The notes beneath the pieces are model-generated. The model was not told the origin of the DNA, ran no database searches, and was given only the letters and a program-made list of their open reading frames with translations. 64,000 nt of DNA from Ceratodon purpureus (Eukaryota; Streptophyta; Bryopsida; Pseudoditrichales; Ditrichaceae). The translations under genes and the position numbers were made by a program. The stretch covers positions 513,194-577,193 of the forward strand of contig CM026432.1 in assembly GCA_014871385.1 (NCBI GenBank). The letters are read 5' to 3'. Positions 11,671 through 23,471 of the stretch are shown here, in pieces (positions within the stretch are counted from its first letter, which is position 1; the number at the start of each line of letters is the position of its first letter).

Positions 11671-13111
11671 AATCTCACAAAGGCAAGCCTACAGCCCGTC
11701 CCCATGTTCCCCATGCAACCTACTCTCTCCATTGCTATCCAACGCCAATGCAGTTGCCTAATCGGATAACTCCCGACTCTCATGCCGCCGAACAACGGAA
11801 GACGATTAGGGTTTCAAGTCTGCGAACGGCTTGGGAACGCATTGGAAATGCATCGACGTGGCCGCACCAGAAGCCAAGGAACGGCGATGGGTTTTCATAA
11901 CACCCTTCCATGATCATTTTTGACTTATTCTACAAAGTAACTATACCTCCTCACTCCGAACTTCCATTTTAAGCCACACAATGAATTCTCACTCCTCTTC
12001 ACTCAAAGAGCCCAATTTTTATATTTAAAAGAATTGAAATTCAATGAAATGGCATTAGAGCTTTGAAATTTTAAAAGGCAATGTATGTTCTTTCAAACAT
12101 TTGGAAATGAAAATCACGACCATTTTCCGTAAGAAAATTTGTGATGATTTCAATACATAGAATAAAATTGTAATCATTAAATTTTTGTTTCTCACACAAA
12201 CTACATAAATTACATCATCAATTGTCCTAATACTTCTTTTCAAGTAGCTCTATCAAAGTTCCAATCCACATCTTTAATCCAACCACAAGCTAAATCTATA
12301 GTTATAGATTGTACATCATAGTTGATTACATCAAGCAAAATTCATTAATTTTGAAGACTGTTTTATTGAACATGGCTTGACATGACATTGTGTCCATGGC
12401 CTCATCTCATTTTGTGTTGTGGGCAACGAAGTGGAATTAATGGCCCGCATGGTTGAATTTTATGTCGTTCTCTCAATGAGACTTAGTTGATGATCAATAA
12501 ACTGTGAATTTAAAATTTAAGAGCCATACTTATAGTTGGTTTAACTCGTGGTCTTTTGTCTATTTTATCCGTCGTGTATCATGTTCTTATTCTCTCCCTG
12601 ACCCTTCAGCCTTTAGAGCCATAACAACATAAGTCAACGACGAGTTGATCGAAGGTTCAGAATTCAAGAGGAAATTAAGCAAGAATCCTTGCTTTCAAGT
12701 AACTTGTAGCAACAACCAGGCTCTTCATAATTTTCAAAAGCAAATTCATCCCAATCCAACAATGCTACGATATAGACAATGGCGGCCACACATTATTATA
12801 TCATGTTGTTACACTTTGAACCCAAAGTAGAAAAAGGTTATGTTTTTCCTTATATCAATCTCTCGTTTATCTTGTATGTCTTATTTTTTCTTGTAATTTA
12901 TTTTATTTTATTTTTATTTTATTTTATTTTATTTATTTTATTTTATTTTTATTTTTTGTGCATGGAATGTATATTGTCAATGAAGACTCTTTGAAGTAGT
13001 CAAGAGGATAGGAATGGTCCCAAAATTTAGAATGGATTCAAAGAATTATTGCTCTAATTTTCAAGACTAATTCTACAATGCTTTCACTAATTTTACATCC
13101 TTAATTGCATC
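11671..13111. other. AT-rich intergenic DNA with a (TTTTA)n tract
   Basis: No coding sequence is supported here. A long run of TTTTA/TTTTTA units covers about 12888-12957. The rest is AT-rich with scattered short frames. Confidence 0.5.
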
Positions 13112-14110
13112 ATGGTCCTAATTTATTTAGCTTTTTTTTCTAATGCGTTCAAATGTCCTTTTCGTGTACCTTCTTCTATTGTTAAAGCTGAAATTTTACA
13201 AGTAAAAGAAGAGGTGGCTACTGCAGCAAAAGGCATGGGGAAGATGAGGGAGTGTTCACTGAATAAGAAGGCAAAGAAGACAACCACCAAAACGGATATA
13301 ATTGAGTTTGGAGAGTTAGATGAGAAGGGAGTTGCTTGAGTGAAGTAGAAGGATTTTGAAGTACACCAATTCATTACTATTAGAGACAAGATGAATGACA
13401 AATTTGCACGAACATCAAATAAATAAGGTAAAAGTTTTTAAAATTTTGTTTTGTTTTGTTTGAGACAAATGCTTGCGAATGCGGGCATATGTAGGTTATA
13501 TGATGAGGTCGTAGAAGGCCTTTGAAATAGGCGCATGTCCGTGCCCCCCTCCCTTCCTTCCACAAAAAGCGCAGACGACAAGTGCCGAAGGAGCATTCGA
13601 ATTTGGCTATTTCGAACGGATCTCGACTGCGAAAGGATTTGAATTCCAGTCACTACCGAGCAAAAAGGTTCCTTCCAACACACTCTACCGACCTCCCTAC
13701 CTCTTTTATCGTATCCACATCTTTCAAGCGTTGCATACTTGAGTCTTGAGCTTAAAACAATGAATTCTTATGTGTTGGAATTGTGTTTTAATTACCATTT
13801 TAGAGCCCTTCTTACATAGTTTTCCGTGATTTGATCATCTTTTTGGACGCTTTTTGGAGGGGTCAATACATGGATCAGATAGCAGATTCATATGGTGGCA
13901 TAAATCAAAGGATTTAGCCACTCCTAATTATTCTCCAAGAAGAAATACAAGATGATTTTGAAGGAGTACAAAATGGATAAGAGGGCAAAGGAAGTCTTCG
14001 AAATAGATAGAAAACAAGAGTGCAAATTGTTCATAGAAATGAACAAATGGAATAGTAGACAAGCAAGTGCGTACAATTAGATTTAAACAAATGTCATTGA
14101 ATTATCTTAA
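13112..14110 (+). mobile_element. Decayed Myb/trihelix-like ORF, probably of a PIF/Harbinger element
   Basis: The plus strand holds broken frames that read like the DNA-binding partner protein of PIF/Harbinger transposons. One has a Lys-rich stretch near 13255-13300 (KKAKKTTTKTDIIEFGELDE). Another, near 13940-14080, reads KKYKMILKEYKMDKRAKEVF and then RKQECKLFIEMNKWNSRQAS, which fits the helical region of Myb/SANT-like adaptors. Frames shift and stops intervene. A Harbinger-type transposase fragment lies 0.75 kb downstream in the opposite orientation, which fits the two-ORF layout of this superfamily. Family assignment of this half is tentative. Confidence 0.45.
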
Positions 14111-14851
14111 GGCCATCTCAATTTGTTCTCATCTACTTTGACTCAGACCATTTGAGCATTAATCCTCGTACTAGCAATCCAAGAAGGTTGAAGATTAGAA
14201 AGAAGGGCTTTTGAAACATGTGGTTGATAATTTCAGCACTTTTTTTTCTACTTTTGAGGAATCTATCAATTTCTTAAAGAACATAGATAAGAATTTTGTA
14301 CCGTTGCTAGAAAAGTTTTAGCTAGTCTTCTAGATGATCTAATCTACTATTAATATCTATATCAATGATGGTGGACGAACTACGTAGTTTATATTGCCAC
14401 AATCTCTTAGTGAATACTTTGTACATTCTTCTAACTTCACAAAGAAAGTCCGTTCACTTCTCAATTTATTTTGGTAAAAAAAATTCTATCTCACTATCTT
14501 TAACCTTGTCTAACATAGGCACATCTTCTCTAGCCACAATTCTTATTCTCACTTCTACAATTTTCATTCTTTCACCATGCAATTTGTTACTATCCCTAAT
14601 TTTTTCTTTGGCTACTCTCTTGCTCAATTGTCCCTCCGCTACAGCAATTCAACCGTATTTAATGCCATCATTATTAACATTACATATGTTGTGTAAAACT
14701 ATATAACTTTATACAATATTAGATATACTCCTCAAAAACACTTTGGATATTTTCATAATTATCCTCAATCACTCCTTCAATATTTAAAATGTTCTATCCG
14801 TGTACACATACAAGTAGATGATTGAATAAAATTCATGTCTGCCTCCCTACC

Positions 14852-15172
14852 TCATAATGATGCCTTCCCGCCTTCGAATGGACAATATATCCAAGGTCTC
14901 ACTAGATATGTTCCATCTCCTACCAACTTGTAGGCATGTAATTTACCTTCAATGCAAGTATTTCTGATTCTTGTAGCTTGGAATACAATCCAATCATCAA
15001 AATTACTAATCCAATCAAACTCATAATCCCAAAATACACAATTTGGTCCAATAATCCCTTGTATAATTGCTGAATGAAAGGATTTATTGGAGCAGTAATC
15101 TTCGCTATCAACAACATGAGCTAAGACATGAATATGCAACGTGTTAATTGCTCTTATAATATAAAGTATCAA
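14852..15172 (-). mobile_element. PIF/Harbinger transposase (DDE) fragment
   Basis: A 106-codon minus frame reads INTLHIHVLAHVVDSEDYCS, then GIIGPNCVFWDYEFDWISNF, DDWIVFQATRIRNTCIEGKL and YKLVGDGTYLVRPWIYCPFE. It lines up with Harbinger-type DDE transposases: the D-x-THI region, the second block around the normally conserved VxWPGSVxD, and the LLGDxxYPxxPWIMxPF block, where the catalytic Asp (GDG) is kept. Only the middle of the enzyme is present, and the termini are gone. Confidence 0.7.
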
Positions 15173-17255
15173 TGCAATTCTTCAAATCATGAAGCTAAAG
15201 TTCCAAACTGTAATTCATTTGGAGTTTAAACTAAAAGTGGTTGAAGATGCTTCCTAATACAATTTACAAAACTCTTGTGCAATTATCAAAAGTGTGTTCT
15301 AGTGTACAAATCTCATATGTTTTGCAATCCATCTCCAGCACCCAATTTGTGCAAAGACATTGCAACACTATCTTGTACGGGCACAATCATTTTAAAACAA
15401 GACTCTTCTCTCTTCAAGTACTGTCCCAATCTCTCAAACAAAAATATGAAATTACTAAAACTAACTCAAGTTCAACTCTTAAAATCCTTCTTCCTCTATG
15501 AATCAAACAACAAATAGTCCAGGAATCCAAACACTTGGGCTTGACTACAAATGCTCCTATCTCTATGATTCAAACTTTCATGAAACAAGCTAAAAATAAC
15601 AAACTTCTTCCATTCTCCTTGCAAGAAAAAAACTTGTATATTTGCAACATGCTTTGTAAGGATGTACAAACACATGTATAAACCTTAATCCATAACATGA
15701 CTCCTCCTCTTCTCCATTGAAACCATGGTTGTTGAAATTCTTGAGGAATAAAAGAGAAGACAAGACAAGATCAAAAGAAGAAGAAGAAGAAGAAGAAAGA
15801 GAGGAAGTTAAAACATGACCAAAAATTTTAAAACTGCTCTTTTTTGACATTCTTAAAAATACAGTGCGCCCAGTTTTTAATACATGGTCATTTCTCCTAG
15901 TCCACCTACAAGTTACACCTAATTAAAGGCCCACTGGACTTCAAATATCACATTTTTCTGAAATGTAATCATGGAAGTGTGACCAAGAAGTCTGACTATG
16001 AAACTAATCCAATATCCTTGGTCACAACCCGTGGTCTATGGTGTAAACGGACCAAAATATGACATCCCAAAATGAATGGGTACATATGGAATACTTTTTG
16101 CACGTTTGGCCATGTGCAATTCAAGGGGTGGGCAAATGCGATTATAAGATTGTAGATTTAGGTTTTTTGGATTTAAGATTCAAAATTGAAGACCACTATT
16201 TTTCGTTGCCAAGACCTTTAGTTGGCCCGTTTGCACGCCCGTTTCGAGCAGCAGGGAACGGGAAGCGGGTAGCGTTTGAGCGATTAGGAATATACGATGT
16301 GGGACGGGTGCCTGCATGGATTTCAGAATCTTTTGAAAGGCTCTCGCTCCGTGTTTGAGTAGATTCCCGTCTTTGAAGCTGATGGTGGTGTGGAGGAAGT
16401 CTGCTATCAAGAGCGGGTGATTCATTTATGAGTGGGAAGTGTGTTGAAGCGCATGTCTGAGTGTGTTGCACTTCTGGCATTATTGAGGGCCAAATGGGTG
16501 AGTTGGAGCTAGCAAGCTACCTGTTGAAAGTCTAGATTGGTGAGAGATTATCTTCAGTAGTTCAACCTCGACATCAATTAGAGCCTCTTTGGGAAGGTTC
16601 AAGTTTTTCACAAGAGTCGCATAAGTTAGTTGAACACTATGAATAAACCCGATAAACCTACGTATAGGCGCTACATCCGATGAACCCAAAAATGGAAGAG
16701 CTGAAAGTCACGGCGCAGTAGAGGCAGACCCTAAATGAATAGTATTCCGTAACCACAGGTCGCGTGACGTGCCCCCTCCCCATTGGTCTAGACAGACCAA
16801 GTTATACATCGTAGCCGCACTCAAACTCCCATGAACTCCAGAAACAAAGTCATAACCAAGAACCTAACACTCCATAACTAGACAACTTTTCAATGAAATC
16901 AAGAACCAGATTGATACTACCTCTCATCTACCACTCCATAACCACACCACTTTTCCGCAAATCTCGGAAGACAAGCCTCATAACCACACACAAAATACCC
17001 CACAACCACACCACTTTTCCGCAAATCCAAGAAAGGTAGCCTCATAACTACGCACCAAAGATTTAAACAAATTCAAATAATTCAAAAAACACACCATTCA
17101 ATTCAAACACCATGTAACTGTACGTGCAATTTCCACGAATTTACTGTTTTTTATTTCAATTTTTTCATACAACACAAAAGAGACATGCATTAAAAACTCC
17201 CTCATTCCATTATTTCTGCGTCCTATTTTGTTGAGGGAAAAAAGCATGGTCTAAA
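15173..17255. other. AT-rich intergenic DNA, no supported gene
   Basis: Weak frames lie at 16180-16425 and 16480-16689 on the minus strand. The second reads MGSSDVAPIRRFIGFIHSVQ and runs 69 codons without a family I recognise. A purine run (GAAGAA) at 15775-15795 and imperfect repeats of a CACCACTTTTCCGCAAAT phrase (16945 and 17014) are the only other structure. Confidence 0.45.
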
Positions 17256-20200
17256 TCACTTTGAACCAAACAATCTACTTAAAATTGATTCCATCTGCTC
17301 ACTACCAAAAACCATGTTGACATGAGTCAATTGACTAAATGGAGTCGGTGAAGATTCAGGTCGGGACTCTGACTTCCGCACAGCAACAGCACCATCGCCT
17401 ACAGTGCATGGTTTCGATTCTGCTACAGTAGATGAACCACCAACGCCAGCTTGTCCATCTCCTTTCGCACTCCTTCTCCTCATGACTTCTTGTTTGCGCT
17501 CAAACATATTCATGATATCATGTAGCTCTCGATCTGAGAAACTTGAAACATCCTCAGATTCAGGCTCACCGTAAGTACCATTGATCACCGGATTCTCAGG
17601 TCTCATTTCTACACTGTAGCTGCATCCCTCTGTAAAGTTGGCTTTACGTAACATTTGTCCAGCAGTCTTGGCGTATTGTGGGGGAACTGCTTTGAAAACC
17701 TGGCCATGCTTCTTCTGATTGCCATAAGGATTTTTAGCAACTCCAAACTTGTCAGAATGGGGAGGAGCATCAACTTTGCAGTGCACTTTACACGCACCCA
17801 CGCACCTTGCAAAAGCCGCACATCCAGGCTCCATGTGAACTTGACCATGTGAACTTGACATACCTGGTCTACTTTCCTGAGTTGGTGGTCCAGTGACCTC
17901 AAGCGGTGCTACGTTACTTGGATACGATGGACCTGGATACAATGATCCAGGAGTCTGATGAATATTAGCAGCACATCGAGGCTGCATATGAACTTAACCA
18001 TGTGAACTTAACATACCTGGTCTTGGTGATCCAGTACCGTGAAGCGGTGCTCCAGTAGCCGAAAGAGGAAACTGTGTAGTACTATTCTGATGCACATTAG
18101 TCCCAACCAGATTGGTTTGATCACATGACCAAGCAGGTGTAGGACTAATCATACAATTAGGACTACCATAAGGGAAATTGGCTAAGTAAGGAATGACATT
18201 TAGGTTGGTATTGGGTGGAACCTCCTTCAATACCGATGGAAAATTAACAACATGGTAATCAATGTAGTCCCTAGCAACCTAAGCCTTCAGCAATGAGTAC
18301 TGCTGAACTACACCTCCAACAGGTGGAGCATCCAAAGCTCGCATGGCAGCCTCTCTAGAAACGTCAAGAGTATTATTGTAGCGATCCAGTGACCAATCAC
18401 TTCACACATGACATTCCTCGGCACATTAGCGATAGCCATGGGAGAGATAGCAGTTCTCCTTCCAGTTTTGTTCGTCACTACTCCTTGAACATTAGCTTCA
18501 GCAGCCATTACTTTTAGCCAATTACTGATTGTACAAAGGCCAACTGGAGTATTCTTATACCATACCTTTAACCGCTAAAGTTCTGAGGGTATTTTTCATC
18601 AAAACTGCCTCAAAACAGCCCCTCTTCAAAGCAAGGTGGATTTTGCAAACTTGGGGTCTTAATTAGTACATCTAAGCGTAAGATCTTGTAGCTAACTTCT
18701 ATGTCTACATGTCTACCAAATCTTACACACTCATTCCTCACCAATTGCAAGATCCTAACGTTCAAAGTTGAAAAACAAGTTTTTTTTCCCTGCGCAAAAA
18801 GGGAACAACTGAGTTTTGAAGACCCAAAAAACCATTTTTTTGCATTATGGATTTTGGGGGTTTTAATGCACGTCAAAGAAGACTGAGTTAGCTAATTTTA
18901 GTAAAAAAATTATATTCAAAAAATTTGTACAAGGTTGCCAAAAAAATCATTTTCCGCTAGGGGGTATACTGAAATTCACAAACAAAGGCTGATTTTTGAC
19001 AATAAAAATAGCATATGAAAAAAAATTGGATTGAAAATCCGAACGGTGGGAACATGCTCTACTGCCTTCTCTATACATAGAATTTTTTATTTTTCAAAAA
19101 TATCAAAATCTCAATTTTTGGTGGAATTTCAAAGTTTCATCTTTGGGCAGATTTTTGCAGATTTTTGCAATTTTGGGCAGTTTTGGGCAGTTTTGGGCAG
19201 AATTTGCTGCATTCAGAGTGGCTTAGAAAATTTCAGTAGCTGCCCAGCGAGCAGCGTTTGACACTTAAACCTTCATAACTTTTGATCCTGATGTCAGAAT
19301 TGAAAAATAAAAACACCGACACTAAGATCTCCGAACGGCCCACCTTCAATAAAAGTTTCAAAAAATCCCGATGTAAATTGCATTCATAGGTACATGCCTA
19401 AATTCCAAAAAAGCCCAAATGTGGATGATTGTCCTTTAGGGGTTAATGTTGATTCAGGAATGGGAGTGAGAAACAGTGCACCATTCTTCGCGTCCTCTGA
19501 AAGATGCTCATCATAAGTGGCCCATGTCATAATAACATCATGGGAGTAAGAAGTTACGGTAGGTCGGAAGTGTTCATCCTAAGAGCGGCTCAATGACACT
19601 TTGTTATTTTTTGAGAGCCTCTCATTGTACCTAATCAAACAAAAACAACATGTGAATTAATTTACCAATTGTCAAGCTTACTCTTCTTGCACTTAAAGTA
19701 CAGTAAGTGGAGAATAATTTGTGAACTAGTCTCTAAGAAAATAATTGCCTACCATAACAATGAAGATTATCAAGCATTGCTAAGACAAGCTCCACTCTTC
19801 TCCAATGCCATACCAATCAGCCAATAGATCCAAGCTCCAAGCAAATAAAAAACAATAAAAAGTTTTATGAAACTTACTGAACGTACGGTACTCCAGCGGA
19901 ATCCACACCACGAATAAAATCTTTATACTTCAGATTATATGCCTCCTTTCCACCACAAATCACAAACTTAGACATGTAGTGATACAACATACGCTTGGTA
20001 ACACCTTTACCTGAGGTCAACTTGTGGGAAGGATGATTTAATATCATTGCCTCCTCAGCAAAGGTCAGACTCTTAGGTTTTACCCTTGGTTTGTTAACTC
20101 CTGCATCTCTCGAGAGCTCCATCGATTTATCAACTGCAGTATTAGTCTGAACAAAGAAAGGATGCTCAGATATTCTTATCAGAGGTTCTTTTATTTTCTG

Positions 20201-21330
20201 AAGTTTCATCTCCTTAGCTTGGTGCCGTCCTACGATTCTATGGAAAGAATCATACATATTTCCAATCGATCCAGAAGGATACCGTTCACCACTGTCTTTG
20301 CATAGACATAGAAAAAAACGAGTAAGAAGATCTGCTAGATCTTCAAGCGGCAGGTCAACAATACTGATAGCCGACGGCCGTACTCAGTCCTACAGATTCT
20401 CGCCAAGCATTGAATCTGTTTGCCGCCCACCTCTCATTCTTAATGCTTTTGCTTTCCTCCATGTTACACATGGTTTCAAAAAGCTCAGGATCCAACGGAA
20501 GAAATGTGCAACTCTTCTTCTTAGAAGAATTTCCAAGATCAACATGGTTGGAAGGACCAGCCACTAAAGCACTGACTAAAAGATTCACATGTACATTACC
20601 AGAAACCTCGACATCGACAGAAAAATTGACGGGTGCCTTGACAGAAGGATTGACCCGTATTGCCTCGACAAAAGGACTAATAGGTACCTCAAGAGGAGTA
20701 ACAGGTACATCGACAGAAGGCAAGAACGAACAACCGGCTTCTGTAGCAGCCAAAGACGTATCGAAAAAAAGGTCATCATCAGAACCAGATTCCAAGTCTA
20801 AAAGCGGATCAAGACCAGAAAAAGCATCGTGGAATTCAATACCACGACACTGAGGATCCTCAAATTCAAGATTCTGTTGAATATGCATAGTCACAGGCAT
20901 ATGTGAAAGTACAGCTCCAAGACCAGCTGTATCAACAGCATGTGTATTAGCTGGCGTTGGTGGTTCATCTACTGTAGCGGAATCCAAACCCTGCACATGT
21001 GTATTAGCTGTATCAGCTACAGAAGCACATTGTGTCACCTCCCTCTCGGGCAATGCCTTGATCTCTGGAACTACCTCGCTCTCTACAGCTGCAGATGCAA
21101 CACTGAAACTAGCCTCAATTTTATGAGGCAAACAACTTCTCCTGGCCTTTGTTGGTTTCTTTGAAACCGGTGAACGACCAGGGCTATTAACACAAACCCC
21201 TGGATCAGAAACCCCGAGAGGGGGACAATTACAAACAGGTTCATCAGCAGTGACTCTCTTCAACAAAGCCCTTCCCCTTAGTAGAATGACTGCTAACTCT
21301 AACCTCCACCATGATCAAAGAAAACCAAAA
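17256..21330 (-). mobile_element. Crypton-like tyrosine-recombinase gene, decayed
   Basis: Minus-strand frames in order give a Crypton-type recombinase (the family that also produced the domesticated ZMYM/QRICH1/KCTD1 domains in animals). An acidic N-terminal part of about 270 codons starts near 21300. Next comes the core-binding region: ERWAANRFNAWRESVGL, LEDLADLLTRFFLCLCKDSG and ERYPSGSIGNMYDSFHRIV. The catalytic part reads MLYHYMSKFVICGGKEAYNL, WYKNTPVGLCTISNWLKVMA and TNKTGRRTAISPMAIANV, then CEVIGHRS with DRYNNT. Motif II Arg, the GHRS His and the Tyr (YNNT) are kept. The usual first Arg is Cys and the motif II His is Lys. One intron of about 240 bases (19632-19871) is likely. A Ser/Pro-rich tail of about 360 codons follows. 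There are about four breaks in frame, and a TTAA-flanked element is inserted at 18568-19446. Confidence 0.75.
18568..19446. mobile_element. TTAA-flanked non-autonomous DNA transposon, copy A
   Basis: The element starts TTAA-CCGCTAAAG and ends CCTTTAGGGG-TTAA, so its ends are inverted copies of CCCCTAAAG with one mismatch. TTAA on both sides fits the piggyBac-type target duplication. It splits the recombinase frame between a codon run ending PEST-L and one starting KVWYKNTPVG. The body, about 870 bases, has no transposase. It shares the phrase AAATCCGAACGGTG and a similar order of motifs with copy B. Confidence 0.8.
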
Positions 21331-21995
21331 ACAGACACTAAGACATAAAAACAAAAATCAGAAAACACTAGATGATAAACCCTGCTACCCTGCTGTATCC
21401 TGTTGTATCTTGCCAAAAACAAAATCATAAAATAAATTAGAAATAACGCATGCTCCTGTAGCATGCATAAAACTGTAATATAAATAGTGAAAAAATTTGA
21501 AACAAATCACACAAGCGAAATCAATTTAATTGAAGCGAAATCAATTGAATTGCATAGGAATTGGTGGCTCACCTCTTCTTGCGACCGATTGTCGGAACCT
21601 TCCAGTAGATCCTCCGAAACCTGCAACAATCAATCTCAACACAGAACATTAAAATCACCAAAGGCAACAAATAACAACCATCGATCTCAACCAGAGCCTT
21701 CACTTGTACAAGAAATCTTGATTTAGAGTATCAGAAATGTAAGCAGACAATATGATCAATTAGAAATGTAAGCAGATGATACGATCAATGAGAAAAGTAA
21801 GCAGACGATAACAAAAGAAATGACAAAACAGACGGAAAGACAGATCAAACAAGAAAGACAGAAAACTTCTTACCTGATACCTGCTCCTTCAACGTGGCTG
21901 CTACAGATGGCAGATTATTCCAAAGAGATGCCGCAATTATCGCATCAAATGCGCAGCGAGTGCAGCAAGCGAATTGAGAGAGAAAGAGCCAATGC
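21331..21995. other. Upstream flank of the Crypton-like gene
   Basis: AT-rich DNA with no supported gene. Short direct repeats occur, such as GAAATCAATTTAATTGAAGCGAAATC (21518-21543) and AGAAATGTAAGCAGA (two copies, 21732 and 21762). Confidence 0.4.
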
Positions 21996-22163
21996 CGAGC
22001 AAATGAGGAGCAAATGAGAGCAAATGCGGAGCGAATGAGAGCAAATGAGAGCAAATGCGGAGCGAATGAGGAGTAAATGAGAGCAAATGATAGCAAATGT
22101 GGAGCAAATGAGGAGCAAATGAGAGCAAATGCGGAGCGAATGAGCACAAATGAGGAGCAACGA
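21996..22163. repeat. Degenerate minisatellite of GAGCAAATGAG units
   Basis: About fifteen imperfect copies of a unit of 11-12 bases (GAGCAAATGAG, GCGGAGCGAATGAG and variants) are arranged head to tail. All frames across it are repetitive and should not be taken as genes. Confidence 0.85.
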
Positions 22164-22428
22164 CCGCATCAACACGAAGCAATTACTCAAGATGCGGATC
22201 AATGACTACACAAAATTAGCAGTAAATGCGGAGCAGTGAATGCGGACCACAGAATCAATGTTGCAAGCAAATCAGAAATAAATGCACAACAAATCAATGC
22301 GAAGAAACGAATGCGCAGCAAGCAAATGGGGAGAAACCTAAATGGATAACCTAAATGCAAAACCCTAGAAGACGACACTGGAGCCGTCGATCACCGCCGC
22401 CACAAACTGCATCGACGGCTACAAAAAG

Positions 22429-22513
22429 ACAACGAAAAGCAGACAACGAAAACAACAGATATCGTTGTAGTTTGAATGAAAACGTACACCTCGCGGCGAA
22501 TCCGTTTGTCGCC
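22429..22513. repeat. 85-bp direct repeat, copy 1
   Basis: This 85-base block starts ACAACGAAAAGCAGACAACG and ends GAATCCGTTTGTCGCC. It recurs in the same orientation at 23199-23283 with 76 of 85 bases identical by eye. The 0.7 kb between the copies has no recognisable gene. Confidence 0.85.
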
Positions 22514-23198
22514 ATGACTCCGAGATCATATTGTTTCTTAAAATTCAATTTGATCAAGAGTTTATACCTTGTGCCACTATTCAATGGGTTTGCAAGTGCG
22601 GAACGATGTGGGTTACCGAGAGATGATCTCGTGCCGTCATACAGTCTGGTTAGTTTCAAATGCTTGGGAACGCGCTATGGAATTTCTGCTCGAGAGGGTT
22701 TTGGGGATGGAATTTAAAAAAATTCGGGGTTTTCAAGGGGTTTGTTGGCGTTGCACAATGGGTTTCTTGAGAGAAGGATTTGATCTTGCAAGATGCATCA
22801 TCACTTGCCACCTATCAGCCCTTGCAGAAAACCTATCAATTGCCGCACAAGAGAACAATGTATTCTGTAGATCAGGAGCTCCTTTGCGAACTACGGTAAT
22901 CTCCCAAACAGATTTCTGCAACAATTCACCAGCAGCTAACAACCAGGAAAGTCGAAGATTCACGAAGCCATCCTCAAATTGGCTCTTCAGTTGGTTCAAA
23001 TCGTTTGCCCTACAATAGCTTCTTAAAACTAGAGATAATTAATGCATCATCTCCGCAGTTGGGAAACGAAATGAAGAAAGCATGTCAAATGAATCAGTGC
23101 ATGCTCCTCATAAGAGTTGCCCCAACTTGACAATCACTCAACCGCAACTCGATGGAATCCTGGCTCTACGCCTTCACCTTGTAGCATGATCTCCAAAA

Positions 23199-23283
23199 AC
23201 AACGAAAAGCAGACAATGAAAACAACAGATATCGTCGTAATTTGAACGAAAAGGTACACGTGGCAGCGAATCCGTCCGTCGCC
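23199..23283. repeat. 85-bp direct repeat, copy 2
   Basis: The second copy of the block at 22429-22513, with no length change between the two. It is followed after 14 bases by the hairpin at 23298-23387. Confidence 0.85.
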
Positions 23284-23297
23284 CGCTGGTTACGCAT

Positions 23298-23387
23298 GGT
23301 AACCTGGGGGACGAGGATGGCTACGGGATGAGCCTCGTCCTCCGGACTTGGCTACATCCCGTAACCATCCTCGTCCCCCAGGTTACC
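23298..23387. repeat. Near-perfect 33-bp inverted repeat (hairpin)
   Basis: The arms 23298-23330 and 23355-23387 are reverse complements at 32 of 33 positions, separated by 24 bases. The GC-rich stem begins GGTAACCTGGGGGACGAGG. It could be a fold-back element, the ends of a small transposon or a hairpin RNA. Confidence 0.9.
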
Positions 23388-23471
23388 TAGTTCATAACTT
23401 AGGTACAGTGACACTCACAGCTGAGGTGTGACACAATGACGTCTGTTTGGTATTTCTTGTCATGTTATTCT

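Noticed and set aside
20410-20853. 147-codon plus-strand open frame
   Set aside because: It is the reverse of the Crypton-like recombinase exon, which has clear homology on the minus strand.
22429-23283. The two 85-bp repeats as ends of a retroelement
   Set aside because: They are too short, do not start TG or end CA, have no primer-binding site or polypurine tract, and enclose no coding sequence.
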